Assembly: GCF_002929225.1 (NCBI RefSeq)
Contig: NZ_PISM01000021.1
Location: forward strand, 186,001 to 250,000
Length of the DNA: 64,000 bases
Source: Stutzerimonas kunmingensis
GTDB lineage: Bacteria; Pseudomonadota; Gammaproteobacteria; Pseudomonadales; Pseudomonadaceae
Direction of reading: 5' to 3'
Below, one piece after another: positions 46,915 through 56,824 of the stretch. Both the position numbers and the translations under genes were made by a program. Within the stretch, counting starts at the first letter, position 1. The number at the start of each line of letters is the position of its first letter. The notes under the pieces are model-generated. The model searched no databases. It saw only the letters and a list, made by a program, of their open reading frames with translations, and had not been told where the DNA came from.

Positions 46915-47654
46915 GGCAGGGCGATCAGCGAGGCGAAGTTCAGGCACTGGAACCAGGGCACGACCTTGGAAAAGCCGGCATCCAGTAGCCGTTGGCGATG
47001 GGTTTCCAGGCTGTCGGGCTTCATCACGTTCTCGATGGCGCTGCGCTTCTGGGCGATTTCCAGTTCGCTGTAGCCATTGGCGCGCTTGAAGGCGATGTGC
47101 AGGTCGGTCAGCAATTGTTGCTCGTCTTCATCCTCGAAGCGCAGCTTTTCCGACAGGATCAGCGCGCCACCGGGCACCAGCGCCTGGCGAATGCGGCTGA
47201 GCAGGGCCGGGCGCTGTTCCGGTGCGATGAACTGCAGGGTGAAGTTCAGCGCCACCAGCGAGCTGGGCTGGAACTGCAGAGCCAGGATGTCGCCCTCGAT
47301 GACGTCGACCGGCAGCAGTTCCTGAAACATCGAGTCCTGCCCGTGGAGGTATTCGCGGCAGCGCTCGACCATTGCCGCGGAGTTATCAACGGCGACGACC
47401 TGGCAGTTGTCGGCAGTCACGTGACGACGCAGGGCCTGGGTCACCGCGCCCAGCGAGCAGCCTAGGTCATACAGATGAGTATGCGGCTGTGCGAACTGAG
47501 CGGCGATCACGCCGATGTTCTCGACGATGGTCGGGTAACCGGGCACAGAGCGCTTGATCATGTCGGGAAACACCCGCACCACGTCCTCGTTGAAGACGAA
47601 GTCCTGAATGCGGGGCAGGGGCTGGGCGAACAGACGGTCGAGATCGTGGCTCAC
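46911..47654 (-). CDS. cmoA: Carboxy-S-adenosyl-L-methionine synthase CmoA
   Basis: Makes carboxy-SAM from SAM and prephenate for CmoB. The 247-residue product has [20 protein letters not shown], the methyltransferase motif [20 protein letters not shown] and the C-terminal [20 protein letters not shown] with QCLNFASL. The start is a GTG at 47654 ([18 protein letters not shown]); the open frame extends further but into non-homologous sequence. cmoA-cmoB form a two-gene operon. Confidence 0.96.
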   Translation of the reverse strand: MSHDLDRLFAQPLPRIQDFVFNEDVVRVFPDMIKRSVPGYPTIVENIGVIAAQFAQPHTHLYDLGCSLGAVTQALRRHVTADNCQVVAVDNSAAMVERCREYLHGQDSMFQELLPVDVIEGDILALQFQPSSLVALNFTLQFIAPEQRPALLSRIRQALVPGGALILSEKLRFEDEDEQQLLTDLHIAFKRANGYSELEIAQKRSAIENVMKPDSLETHRQRLLDAGFSKVVPWFQCLNFASLIALP

Positions 47655-47727
47655 GGTGTCGGGCGGCGTGTGTGAAAACGGGGCGGCATTGTAGCCGAAA
47701 CCACGCTCGCCGCGGGCTCTGCCCGAC

Positions 47728-48129
47728 TCAGCGCACCTCGATCCGGCAATCGAACATGCCCGCAGGCTCGGCGTCGACCTCCCACGGGCGTTGATAGGTG
47801 AGGTACAGCCTGCCGCTGCCTGGCTCCTGTGCCTCGAAGCGCCAGGTGGACAGGCCATCCCCACCGATCATGTCGCCTTTCGGATTGCTGAACACTTCGG
47901 GGCCGAGGCTGTGCAATTGCTCCGCGGCGGCTTCGTGCAGAATCCAGCGATAGCCCGTCGCAGGGTTGCTCGGCAGGCTGACGATGAGTTGCTGGCCGCT
48001 CTGCAGTGTTTGCGGGCAGCGGTTGTCGTCGCTGAGCACGACGCTGGAGGGCGTCTTGTCGTTGCTTGCGCAGGCAGCGAGCAGGGCGACGCTGGCGGGC
48101 AGTAACAGACGGGGGATGTCGAAAGGCAT
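47728..48129 (-). CDS. icp: Chagasin-like (I42) cysteine-peptidase inhibitor lipoprotein
   Basis: A 133-residue precursor with a lipobox ([11 protein letters not shown]) and an inhibitor-I42 fold. The inhibitory loops are visible: [16 protein letters not shown] corresponds to the NPTTGY loop, [10 protein letters not shown] to the central loop and [10 protein letters not shown] to the RPW loop. P. aeruginosa has a comparable gene (PA0778, icp) beside a Lon-like protease, as here. The cellular target peptidase is not identifiable from the window. Confidence 0.85.
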   Translation of the reverse strand: MPFDIPRLLLPASVALLAACASNDKTPSSVVLSDDNRCPQTLQSGQQLIVSLPSNPATGYRWILHEAAAEQLHSLGPEVFSNPKGDMIGGDGLSTWRFEAQEPGSGRLYLTYQRPWEVDAEPAGMFDCRIEVR

Positions 48130-48274
48130 GATCGGCACCGGTCGGAATTGAGTTGGGAAGGATAGCCCAAAAGAGCCTGGTCGCAGGCGGGTACTCCGTC
48201 TGCGCCGGTCCGGAGGTGGAAGTGCAGCGCGACTTCCACCCTTCGACTTCAGCTGGTCTGCAGCTCGTCCCGCG

Positions 48275-50662
48275 TCAGAACAGCACCTTGGCCACATCAG
48301 CGAAGCGCTTGGCGAAATGCACGGTCAGACCTTCCTTGAGGTAGTCAGGCAACTCTTCGAAGTCGCCGCGATTGGCTTCCGGCAGGATCAGCTCGAATAT
48401 CTTCTGTCGCCGCGCCGCGATCACCTTCTCGCGCACTCCGCCGATCGGCAATACGTGACCGGTCAGCGTCAGCTCTCCGGTCATGGCCACGCCTTTCTTC
48501 GGCGGCTGGTTGCGCGCAAGGGAGAGCAGCGCGCTGGCCATGGTGATGCCGGCGCTGGGGCCGTCCTTCGGCGTCGCGCCTTCCGGCACGTGCAGGTGCA
48601 CGAAGGCCTGGTCGAAGAACTCCGGATCGCCCTTGAAGGTTTTCAGGTTCGAGCTGACGTAGCTGTAGGCGATCTCCGCCGATTCCTTCATCACGTCACC
48701 GAGCTTGCCGGTGAGCTTGAAGCCGCGGTTCAGCGTGTGGATGCGCGTGGCCTCGATCGGCAGGGTGGCGCCGCCCATGCTGGTCCAGGCGAGGCCTGTG
48801 ATCACGCCGACGCCGGAGAGCACCTGTTCGCTGCGAAACACCGGTTTGCCGAGGTAGCTTTCCAGATCCTTCGGCGTGATCTTCAGTACCGCTTGGGGGT
48901 CTTCCAGCAACTGCACCACTGCCTTGCGGACCAGCTTGCCCAGTTGCTTCTCCAGCTGACGCACACCAGCTTCACGGGCATAGCCTTCGATCACCGCTTT
49001 CATGGCGCTGTCGCTGATGGCGAGGCGCTGCTTGGGCACGCCGGTCTTGTCCAGCAGCTTGGGCCACAGGTGACGTTTGGCGATGGCCAGCTTCTCCTCG
49101 GCGATGTAGCCGGACAGGCGGATTACCTCCATGCGGTCGAGCAGCGGGCCGGGAATCGAGTCCAGGGTGTTTGCCGTGCAGACGAACAGCACCTTGGACA
49201 GGTCCAGGCGCAGGTCCAGGTAATGATCGAGGAATTCGACGTTCTGCTCCGGGTCGAGCGTTTCCAGCAGCGCTGAAGCCGGATCGCCCTGATAGCTGGT
49301 GCTGAGCTTGTCGATCTCGTCGAGCATGATCACCGGGTTCATCACCTCGACATCCTTGAGCGCCTGCACCAGCTTGCCGGGCAGGGCGCCGATGTAGGTG
49401 CGGCGGTGGCCCTTGATCTCCGCCTCATCGCGCATGCCGCCGACGCTAAAGCGATAGAAGGGCCGCCCAAGAGACTCGGCGATGGACTTGCCGATGCTGG
49501 TCTTGCCCACGCCGGGCGGGCCGACCAGCAGCACGATGGAGCCGGCGATCTCGCCCTTGAAGGCGCCGACGGCAAGAAATTCGAGGATGCGGTTCTTGAT
49601 GTCATCGAGGCCAGCGTGGTGCTTGTCCAGCACCTTGCGCGCACGCTTGAGGTCGAGCTTGTCCTGGCCGAATACGCCCCAGGGCAGGGCGGTGGCCCAG
49701 TCGAGATAGTTGCGGGTGACGGCATATTCCGGCGAGCCGGTTTCGAGTATCGACAGCTTGTTCAGCTCTTCGTCGATGCGCTTCTGCGCAGCAGGTGGCA
49801 CCACCTTGCCCTCAAGACGGGCGCGGAACTCGTCGGCGTCGGCGCTCTTGTCGTCCTTGGTGATGCCCAGCTCGCGCTGGATGATCTTCAATTGCTCCTT
49901 GAGGAAGAACTCACGCTGGCGCTCGCCGATCTTGCGATTGACCTCGCCGGTCAGCTCCTTCTGCAGTTTGGCGACTTCCACTTCCTTGCGCAGCAGTGGC
50001 AGCACTTTCTCCATGCGCTTGAGCACGGGCACGGTATCCAGCACTTCCTGCAGTTCCACGCCAGGCGCGGTGGTCAGGGCGGCGGCGAAGTCGGACAGCG
50101 GCGAGGGGTCGTTGGGGCTGAAGCGGTTCAGGTAGTTCTTCAGCTCTTCGCTGTACAAAGGATTGAGCGGCAGCAGCTCCTTGATCGCGTTGATCAGTGC
50201 CATGCCGTAGGCCTTCACCTCGTCGCGCGGGTCGTCATCGCTTTTCGGGTAATCGACTTCGACCAGATACGGTGGTTTGCGCCGCAGCCAGCCGCGGATG
50301 CGCACCCGCGCCAGGCCCTGGGCGACGAACTGCAGCTTGCCGCCCTCCTGCGAGGCGTGATGCACGCGGACCATGGTGCCGTGCTCCGGCAGGCTGTCCG
50401 GGTCGAAGGTGGCCATGTCCAGCACCGGCGAGTCGACGAAAAATAGTGCCACGCGCTGGTGCGGCGTCTTCGCCACGCGATCCAGGGTCTCGGCCCAGGG
50501 ATCTTCGTTGACGATCACCGGCAACACCTGCGCCGGGAAGAAAGGTCGGTTGTGCACCGGGATGATGTAGAGCTTGTCCGGCTGCTGTTGATCGGGCAGT
50601 ACGAGACCGTTGGAGGAGATGATTTCCTGCTCGATATGATCCTGATTGACGTCGTCGTTCAT
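48275..50662 (-). CDS. asrA: Lon-family ATP-dependent protease (AsrA type)
   Basis: A 795-residue Lon protease. It has the N-terminal LAN domain (LYIIPVHNRPFFPAQVLPVI), the AAA+ module with Walker A LLVGPPGVGKTSIGKSIAES, Walker B PVIMLDEIDKLS, and the P domain with catalytic Ser in TPKDGPSAGITMASALLSL and Lys in REKVIAARRQK. The position next to icp and pruR matches PA0779 (AsrA), a heat-shock-linked Lon paralogue distinct from the main Lon beside clpX. Whether the strain has another lon is outside the window, so the symbol is by synteny. Confidence 0.88.
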   Translation of the reverse strand: MNDDVNQDHIEQEIISSNGLVLPDQQQPDKLYIIPVHNRPFFPAQVLPVIVNEDPWAETLDRVAKTPHQRVALFFVDSPVLDMATFDPDSLPEHGTMVRVHHASQEGGKLQFVAQGLARVRIRGWLRRKPPYLVEVDYPKSDDDPRDEVKAYGMALINAIKELLPLNPLYSEELKNYLNRFSPNDPSPLSDFAAALTTAPGVELQEVLDTVPVLKRMEKVLPLLRKEVEVAKLQKELTGEVNRKIGERQREFFLKEQLKIIQRELGITKDDKSADADEFRARLEGKVVPPAAQKRIDEELNKLSILETGSPEYAVTRNYLDWATALPWGVFGQDKLDLKRARKVLDKHHAGLDDIKNRILEFLAVGAFKGEIAGSIVLLVGPPGVGKTSIGKSIAESLGRPFYRFSVGGMRDEAEIKGHRRTYIGALPGKLVQALKDVEVMNPVIMLDEIDKLSTSYQGDPASALLETLDPEQNVEFLDHYLDLRLDLSKVLFVCTANTLDSIPGPLLDRMEVIRLSGYIAEEKLAIAKRHLWPKLLDKTGVPKQRLAISDSAMKAVIEGYAREAGVRQLEKQLGKLVRKAVVQLLEDPQAVLKITPKDLESYLGKPVFRSEQVLSGVGVITGLAWTSMGGATLPIEATRIHTLNRGFKLTGKLGDVMKESAEIAYSYVSSNLKTFKGDPEFFDQAFVHLHVPEGATPKDGPSAGITMASALLSLARNQPPKKGVAMTGELTLTGHVLPIGGVREKVIAARRQKIFELILPEANRGDFEELPDYLKEGLTVHFAKRFADVAKVLF

Positions 50663-50787
50663 GCGGCACCCGTTGCGAATACGTGCACCTTAGATGGGTG
50701 GTGGCCCGGATGATTTCAATCCCGTCGCATGGGGGTGGGCACTTCATGCAGGCTTCGGTACAGTGCTTGCACGCACAGGTGCCCATC

Positions 50788-51543
50788 ATGCTCAACGCCC
50801 GTCTGCTTCGCCTGGATGACCAGACTCACCAGCACGCCCACGACTATCACCAGTTGGTGATGTCGCTTTCTGGGCGCGCGGAATTCGAGGTCAATGGCTC
50901 CGGTGGCGAAGTCTGCCGGATGCGCGCCTGTCTGGTGCCGGGCGATGCCGACCACGGCTTCGCCGGCATGGGCGACAACCGCATGCTGATCATTGATCTC
51001 GACGAGCAGGATGTCGTCACCGAGGACCCCGAGCTGCTGGCCCGGCTGTTCGAAGCGCCACGCTATCCGGCGCTGGATGCCGATTTCCAGAACCTGCTGG
51101 CCTACGCCGGTGCCGAGCTGGCGCGCTACGGCAGCGATCCGCTGCTGGCCCGGGCGCTGGGCGGCGTGCTGTTGCGGGCACTGCACCTGCGACTGTTCGG
51201 CGAGTCAGTTCAGCGCCCGGCCGGACCGCTCGATCTGCAGCGGCTGGACAGCCATATTCAGGACAACCTGGCGCGACGCATCACGGTCGCCGAGTTGGCC
51301 CAGGTGGTCTGCCTCAGCCCCAGCCACTTCCACGCGCAGTTCAAGGATTGCGTCGGCCTCACGCCGCACCAGTACCTGCTCAAGACTCGCCTCGATCGTG
51401 CCGCCCGCCTGCTGCGCGAAACGCCGCTGCCACTGGTGCGGATTGCCGAGGAGTGCGGTTTCTCCAGCCAGAGCGCATTGACCACGGCGACCCGCCGCTA
51501 CCTCGGTCTGACCCCTCGCGGATTGCGCAAGTCGGACTCCTGA
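50788..51543 (+). CDS. pruR: AraC-family regulator, likely PruR (proline utilisation)
   Basis: A 251-residue regulator with an N-terminal cupin-like sensing domain (THQHAHDYHQLVMSLSGRAE) and a C-terminal double helix-turn-helix (RRITVAELAQVVCLSPSHFH and LVRIAEECGFSSQSALTTAT). In P. aeruginosa the gene in this place (PA0780, PruR) activates putA and putP in response to proline; the assignment is by position and family. The start is not certain: ATGs at 50746 and 50788 are both possible, the former having a GGGGGTGGG before it. It is divergent from the Lon gene and upstream of putA. Confidence 0.8.
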   Translation: MLNARLLRLDDQTHQHAHDYHQLVMSLSGRAEFEVNGSGGEVCRMRACLVPGDADHGFAGMGDNRMLIIDLDEQDVVTEDPELLARLFEAPRYPALDADFQNLLAYAGAELARYGSDPLLARALGGVLLRALHLRLFGESVQRPAGPLDLQRLDSHIQDNLARRITVAELAQVVCLSPSHFHAQFKDCVGLTPHQYLLKTRLDRAARLLRETPLPLVRIAEECGFSSQSALTTATRRYLGLTPRGLRKSDS

Positions 51544-51806
51544 GCTTTCTCCTGATTGCCCTGTTTTCGGGCTCTTCAGCTACCAGGGGTATATTCCTGC
51601 GCCATCCTGGTGCGCTTTCATTACGGTCGCGTTTCCGCGTCCGGCTTTCGTAGTTTTTCGTAAAACTTCCGTAGTTTTGCGCAAGAACGGCTCGTCTTGC
51701 AGACCCTACATTCCGTCTCCCGACCTGGCTCTTCGTCTTGTGCTGCACCATCAGCCTGGCCGTGGACTAGACCTATAAGCAGACACAATCACAAGAGGAG
51801 CGGCGC

Positions 51807-54800
51807 ATGTTCAAGGCCGGTCACGTGCTGGAAGGCGCCTTCGCCAACCAGAAAGCCGCGGAATTCTTTCCCGTCATCAGCGCCAACTACGCCGTTGACG
51901 AGGCGCAATATCTCACCGAACTGCTGCAGCTTGCCGATCCCGGCGAGGCGGGCATTGCCGCCATTCGCGAGCGCGCGCGCAGCCTGATCGAGGCGGTGCG
52001 TGGGCGTGACAATGCCGTCGATACCCTCGATGCGCTGCTGCGCCAGTACAGTCTGGACACCCAGGAAGGGCTGATGCTGATGTGCCTGGCCGAAGCGCTG
52101 CTGCGGGTGCCGGATGCCGCCACGGCTGACGCGCTGATTCGCGACAAGCTCAACGCCGCCGAATGGGAGCGCCACCTCGGCCAGAGCGACAACGTGCTGG
52201 TCAACTTCGCCGCCTGGGGGCTGGTGATGACCGGCAAGGTGGTCGATCCGGAAACTGCCGATGGCCGTCCGAAGAACGTCATCGGTCGTCTGCTCAAGCG
52301 CTCCGGCGAGCCGGTGATCCGCAGCGCGATGAACCAGGCGATGAAGCTGATGGGCAAGCAGTTCGTGCTTGGCCGGACCATCGCCGAAGCGCTGAAGAAC
52401 GGCCGTCCCGAGCGCGAGAAGGGCTACACCTATTCCTTCGACATGCTCGGTGAAGCGGCGCTGACTGCCGAGGACGCCGCCAAGTACATGGCTGACTATC
52501 GTCAGGCCGTGGAGACCGTCGGTGCCGAGCCGCAGGTCGGCAAGGGCCCGCGTCCGTCGGTGTCGATCAAGTTGTCGGCGCTGCATCCACGTTACGAAGT
52601 CGCCCAGCGCGAGCGCGTGCTCACCGAGCTGTTCGCCAGTGTGCGCGAACTGGCCGTGCTGGCGCGTCAGCGCAATGTCGGGATCACCATCGATGCCGAG
52701 GAGGCCGACCGCCTCGAGCTGTCGCTGGAACTGTACGAAAAGCTCCTGCGCGACCCGGCTATCGCCGGCTGGGGTGAGTTCGGCCTGGTCATCCAGGCTT
52801 ATTCCAAACGCTGCCTGCCGGTGCTGGTCTGGTTGACGCTGCTCGGTCGTGAGCTTGGCGAACGCATTCCGCTGCGGCTGGTAAAGGGCGCCTACTGGGA
52901 CAGTGAGATCAAGCAGTGCCAGGTCCAGGGCCTGGACGGCTACCCCGTCTACACGCGCAAGGAAGGCACTGACACCTCCTACCTCGCCTGCGCGCGCTAC
53001 CTGTTGTCCGAGCACACCCGTGGGGTGATCTACCCGCAGTTCGCCAGCCACAACGCGCACACCGTCAGCTGCATCCTGGCCATGGCCGAGGAAATCTCAC
53101 AGCCGCGCGAGTTCGAGTTCCAGCGCCTGCACGGCATGGGCGATGCCCTGTACGACACGGTGATCGAGAAGTACGCCCGCAACGTACGCATCTACGCCCC
53201 GGTCGGCGCGCACAAGGACCTGCTGCCCTATCTGGTGCGCCGCCTGCTGGAGAACGGTGCCAACTCGTCCTTCGTTCATCAGCTGGTCGACCCGCGCGTG
53301 CCGGTCGAATCGCTGATCGATCACCCGGTGAGCCAGCTGCGCAGATTCGCTGCACCGGGCAACCCCCGCATTCCGCTGCCGCCGGCGCTGTTCGGCAACC
53401 GCAAGAACTCCCAAGGGATCAACATGAATATCCAGAACCAATGGAACGACCTGGCCAGCGCCTACCAACCTTTCCTCGAGCGCCAGTGGCAGGCTGCGCC
53501 GGTCATCAGCGGGCAGTGGCTCGCCGGAACGCCGTCCGACGTGCGCTGCCCCTATGACCTGAGCAAGGTCGTCGGCCAGGCCCAGTTCGCCAGCGCCGAG
53601 CAGGCGCGCCAGGCCGTCGATCGCCTGGCCGCCTACTGGCCGACCTGGAATGCCACGCCGGTGGAAGCCCGTGCCGCCGTGCTGGAGCGCCTGGGCGATC
53701 TGCTGGAGCAGCACCGCGCCGAGCTGATGGCCCTGTGTACCGTGGAAGCCGGCAAGTCGCTGCAGGACGGCATCGACGAAGTACGCGAGGCAGTGGATTT
53801 CTGCCGTTACTACGCTCAGCAGGCGCGGCAGAAGCTCGGTCGCGAAGAGTTGAAAGGCCCGACCGGCGAGCGTAACGAGCTGTTCCATGAAGGCCGCGGC
53901 GTGTTCGTCTGCGTCAGCCCGTGGAACTTCCCGCTGGCGATCTACCTCGGCCAGATCACCGCGGCACTGGTGGCCGGCAACACCGTGCTGGCCAAGCCGG
54001 CCGAGCAGGCCAGCCTCATCGCTGCGCGTGCGCTTGAACTGATGTTCGAAGCTGGATTGCCGAAAGAGGCAATCGCCTTTCTGCCAGGCGATGGCGCTAC
54101 CCTGGGCGGCGTGTTCTGTCGCGATCCGCGGGTGGTCGGCGTGTGCTTCACCGGTTCCACCGACACGGCGCGCATCATCAACCGCCAGCTGGCCGAGAAG
54201 GAAGGCCCGATCGCCACGCTGATCGCCGAAACCGGCGGGCAAAACGCGATGATCGTCGATTCCACCGCGCTTCCCGAGCAGGTGATCAAGGACGCCGTCG
54301 GCTCCGCTTTCACCAGTGCCGGCCAGCGTTGCTCGGCGTTGCGTGTGCTCTACGTGCAGCGTGATATCGCTGACCGGGTGATCGAGTTGCTCAAGGGCGC
54401 CATGGCCGAGCTGAACGTCGGCCCGACCCATCTGCGTGAGAACGACATCGGCCCGGTGATCGACCAGGAAGCTCGTGAAGGCCTGCTGGCGCATATCCAG
54501 CAGCTCAAGAGCGAAGGGCGCCTGATCGCCGAGGCGACATTGCCGGCTGGTCTGAACGGTCATTTCGTCGCGCCGGTGGCCTTCGAAATCGACGGCATTC
54601 ACCAGCTCAAGAAGGAGCAGTTCGGCCCCGTGCTGCACGTGGTGCGCTACGACGCGGCGGACCTGGAAAAGGTCGTGGCGGCGATCAACGGCACCGGCTA
54701 CGGCCTGACCCTCGGCGTACACAGCCGCAACGAGGAAACCGCCGAACGCATTGAGCAACTGGCGCGGGTCGGCAACCTCTACGTCAATCGCAACCAGATT

Positions 54801-54968
54801 GGTGCCGTGGTCGGCGTGCAGCCGTTCGGCGGCCGTGGCCTGTCCGGCACCGGTCCGAAGGCGGGCGGCCCCAGCTATGTGCTGCGCTTCGCCAACGAGC
54901 GGACCACCTCCACCAACACCACAGCGGTGGGCGGCAACGCCTCGCTGCTGTCGCTCGGAGACGACTGA
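51807..54968 (+). CDS. putA: Bifunctional proline dehydrogenase / P5C dehydrogenase PutA
   Basis: Oxidises proline to glutamate in two steps. The 1053-residue product has an N-terminal arm, the FAD-dependent proline dehydrogenase barrel (residues about 150-500, with GPRPSVSIKLSALHPRYEVA, LRLVKGAYWDSEIKQCQVQG and YPQFASHNAHTVSCILAMAE), and an aldehyde dehydrogenase domain. The latter shows FVCVSPWNFPLAIYLGQI, FTGSTDTARIINRQLAEKEG, the Glu in AETGGQNAMIV and catalytic Cys in TSAGQRCSALRVLYVQ. It begins directly with the catalytic region and lacks the ribbon-helix-helix DNA-binding domain of E. coli PutA, so it is not self-regulating; this fits a separate PruR. AAGAGGAG precedes the ATG. Confidence 0.97.
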   Translation: MFKAGHVLEGAFANQKAAEFFPVISANYAVDEAQYLTELLQLADPGEAGIAAIRERARSLIEAVRGRDNAVDTLDALLRQYSLDTQEGLMLMCLAEALLRVPDAATADALIRDKLNAAEWERHLGQSDNVLVNFAAWGLVMTGKVVDPETADGRPKNVIGRLLKRSGEPVIRSAMNQAMKLMGKQFVLGRTIAEALKNGRPEREKGYTYSFDMLGEAALTAEDAAKYMADYRQAVETVGAEPQVGKGPRPSVSIKLSALHPRYEVAQRERVLTELFASVRELAVLARQRNVGITIDAEEADRLELSLELYEKLLRDPAIAGWGEFGLVIQAYSKRCLPVLVWLTLLGRELGERIPLRLVKGAYWDSEIKQCQVQGLDGYPVYTRKEGTDTSYLACARYLLSEHTRGVIYPQFASHNAHTVSCILAMAEEISQPREFEFQRLHGMGDALYDTVIEKYARNVRIYAPVGAHKDLLPYLVRRLLENGANSSFVHQLVDPRVPVESLIDHPVSQLRRFAAPGNPRIPLPPALFGNRKNSQGINMNIQNQWNDLASAYQPFLERQWQAAPVISGQWLAGTPSDVRCPYDLSKVVGQAQFASAEQARQAVDRLAAYWPTWNATPVEARAAVLERLGDLLEQHRAELMALCTVEAGKSLQDGIDEVREAVDFCRYYAQQARQKLGREELKGPTGERNELFHEGRGVFVCVSPWNFPLAIYLGQITAALVAGNTVLAKPAEQASLIAARALELMFEAGLPKEAIAFLPGDGATLGGVFCRDPRVVGVCFTGSTDTARIINRQLAEKEGPIATLIAETGGQNAMIVDSTALPEQVIKDAVGSAFTSAGQRCSALRVLYVQRDIADRVIELLKGAMAELNVGPTHLRENDIGPVIDQEAREGLLAHIQQLKSEGRLIAEATLPAGLNGHFVAPVAFEIDGIHQLKKEQFGPVLHVVRYDAADLEKVVAAINGTGYGLTLGVHSRNEETAERIEQLARVGNLYVNRNQIGAVVGVQPFGGRGLSGTGPKAGGPSYVLRFANERTTSTNTTAVGGNASLLSLGDD

Positions 54969-54991
54969 ACGCATTCACGCTGTACCACCGA

Positions 54992-55055
54992 GTGAATGGC
55001 CTTGGTCATTCACCTGGTGCATCACGCTAAACCTCCCGGCCGCTCAGGCGGCCGG
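54992..55055 (+). terminator. Two hairpins in the putA-putP gap
   Basis: GTGAATG/CATTCAC (54992-55013) and the perfect CCGGCCGC-tcag-GCGGCCGG (55036-55055) follow putA by 23 and 67 bases. Neither has a T-run. They may cause partial termination or separate putA from putP mRNA; the 245-base gap also leaves room for a putP promoter, which I could not identify. Confidence 0.5.
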
Positions 55056-55213
55056 AACACAACAACAACTGGACAGTTGGCGGACGCTCTTCCGCCACTG
55101 ACGGGCCCGGGTTGGGTCTGTCACAGGTGATGGCCTTTTCGCTATCGCCCTCTGCCAAGGTGCAGCGTGGGTCCGCTCGCGTTGCGCCGAACAACAACTA
55201 ACGAGGGACACAC

Positions 55214-56698
55214 ATGAGCATCAGTACACCCACGCTGATCACCTTTCTGATCTACATCGCGGCGATGATCCTGATCGGTTTCGTCGCTTACCGCGCCACC
55301 AAGAACTTCGACGACTACATCCTCGGCGGTCGCAGCCTCGGCAGCTTCGTCACTGCGCTGTCGGCCGGTGCCTCGGATATGAGCGGCTGGCTGCTGATGG
55401 GCCTGCCCGGTGCGATCTTCGTCGCCGGTCTGTCGGAAAGCTGGATCGCCATCGGCTTGATTGTCGGCGCCTGGCTCAACTGGCTGTTCGTCGCCGGACG
55501 GTTGCGTGTGCACACCGAGCACAACCACAACGCCCTGACGTTGCCGGATTACTTCTCCCATCGCTTCGAGGACGAGAGCCGCATGCTGCGGATCTTCTCC
55601 GCGCTGGTGATTCTGGTGTTCTTCACCATCTATTGCGCCTCGGGCGTGGTCGCCGGCGCGCGACTGTTCGAGAGCAGCTTCGGCGTTCCGTACGAATACG
55701 CACTGTGGATCGGCGCCGCGGCGACCATCCTCTATGTGTTTATCGGTGGCTTCCTGGCCGTCAGTTGGACCGACACCGTGCAGGCGACGCTGATGATCTT
55801 CGCGCTGCTGATCACCCCGGTGTTCGTCATCCTGGCCCTGGGCGACATGGGCGCCGCGATGGACACCATTGCCACGCAGAATCCGGCCGCGTTCGACATG
55901 TTCAGCGGGCTCTCTTTCGTTGCGATCATCTCGCTGCTGGCGTGGGGCCTGGGCTACTTCGGCCAGCCACATATCCTGGTGCGCTTCATGGCGGCCGACT
56001 CGATCAAGACCATCCCCAACGCGCGCCGCATCGGCATGGCTTGGATGATCCTCACCCTTGCTGGTGCCGTGGCGGTGGGCTTCTTCGGTATCGCCTATTT
56101 CGCCGGCCATCCGGAGCAGGCGGGCCCTGTGAGCCAGAACGGTGAGCGGGTGTTCATGGAGCTGGTGAAGATCCTGTTCAATCCGTGGGTCGCGGGCATC
56201 ATCCTGTCTGGCGTACTGGCGGCGGTGATGAGTACGCTCAGTGCTCAGCTGCTGGTCAGCTCCAGTGCTCTGACTCAGGACTTCTACAAGGCCATGTTGC
56301 GCAAGAATGCCTCGCAGACCGAGCTGGTCTGGGTTGGCCGCGGCATGGTGTTGTTGATCGCGCTGATCGCCATCGGCATCGCCTCCAACCCCGACAGCAA
56401 GGTGCTCGGTCTGGTATCCTACGCTTGGGCCGGTTTCGGCGCGGCGTTCGGCCCGGTGGTGCTGATCTCGCTGCTGTGGAAGCGCATGACCCGCAACGGC
56501 GCGCTGGCAGGGATGCTGGTCGGTGCCGTCACCGTGGTGGTGTGGAAGGAGTTCATCGGTCTGGGTCTGTACGAAATCATCCCCGGCTTCATCCTCGCCA
56601 GCATTGCCATCGTCGTGGTGAGCAAGATGGGCGCCGAACCGGCCCCGAGCATCGTCAAGCGCTTCGAGGAAGCGGACGCGGATTACCACGCGGGTTGA
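55214..56698 (+). CDS. putP: Sodium/proline symporter PutP (copy 1)
   Basis: SSS-family Na+/proline transporter of 494 residues with about 13 membrane helices. Diagnostic segments are NFDDYILGGRSLGSFVTALS, AGASDMSGWLLMGLPGAIFV, LNWLFVAGRLRVHTEHNHNA and ILSGVLAAVMSTLSAQLLVS. It supplies proline to PutA, encoded just upstream. A second copy with only about 22 amino-acid differences by my reading lies at 59500-60984. It ends before a palindromic terminator. Confidence 0.96.
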   Translation: MSISTPTLITFLIYIAAMILIGFVAYRATKNFDDYILGGRSLGSFVTALSAGASDMSGWLLMGLPGAIFVAGLSESWIAIGLIVGAWLNWLFVAGRLRVHTEHNHNALTLPDYFSHRFEDESRMLRIFSALVILVFFTIYCASGVVAGARLFESSFGVPYEYALWIGAAATILYVFIGGFLAVSWTDTVQATLMIFALLITPVFVILALGDMGAAMDTIATQNPAAFDMFSGLSFVAIISLLAWGLGYFGQPHILVRFMAADSIKTIPNARRIGMAWMILTLAGAVAVGFFGIAYFAGHPEQAGPVSQNGERVFMELVKILFNPWVAGIILSGVLAAVMSTLSAQLLVSSSALTQDFYKAMLRKNASQTELVWVGRGMVLLIALIAIGIASNPDSKVLGLVSYAWAGFGAAFGPVVLISLLWKRMTRNGALAGMLVGAVTVVVWKEFIGLGLYEIIPGFILASIAIVVVSKMGAEPAPSIVKRFEEADADYHAG

Positions 56699-56786
56699 GA
56701 AGGGCAGGGGGCATTGTCCGCCACAGGATCATCCGCACCCTGAACGTCTGGCTGACTTAGGCCATTACCTTGCGAGCGCAACCAGA

Positions 56787-56806
56787 ACCCCGGCTAGCCG
56801 GGGTTT
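56787..56806. terminator. Bidirectional terminator between putP copy 1 and the DUF3203 gene
   Basis: The perfect palindrome AACCCCGGCTAGCCGGGGTT is followed by TTGCGTTTC on the plus strand and preceded by AG-A on the other. It sits between converging genes. Confidence 0.85.
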
Positions 56807-56824
56807 TGCGTTTCTGCCGCAGAT

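Noticed and set aside
50197..50511. Arg-rich plus-strand ORFs opposite the Lon gene
   Set aside because: Composition is that of an antisense frame of a GC-rich gene, and no ribosome-binding site or domain is visible.
55142..56689. 515-codon antisense ORF over putP copy 1 (and a similar one over copy 2)
   Set aside because: The translation is His/Gln/Asp-rich shadow sequence. It appears over both copies only because the sense genes are nearly the same.
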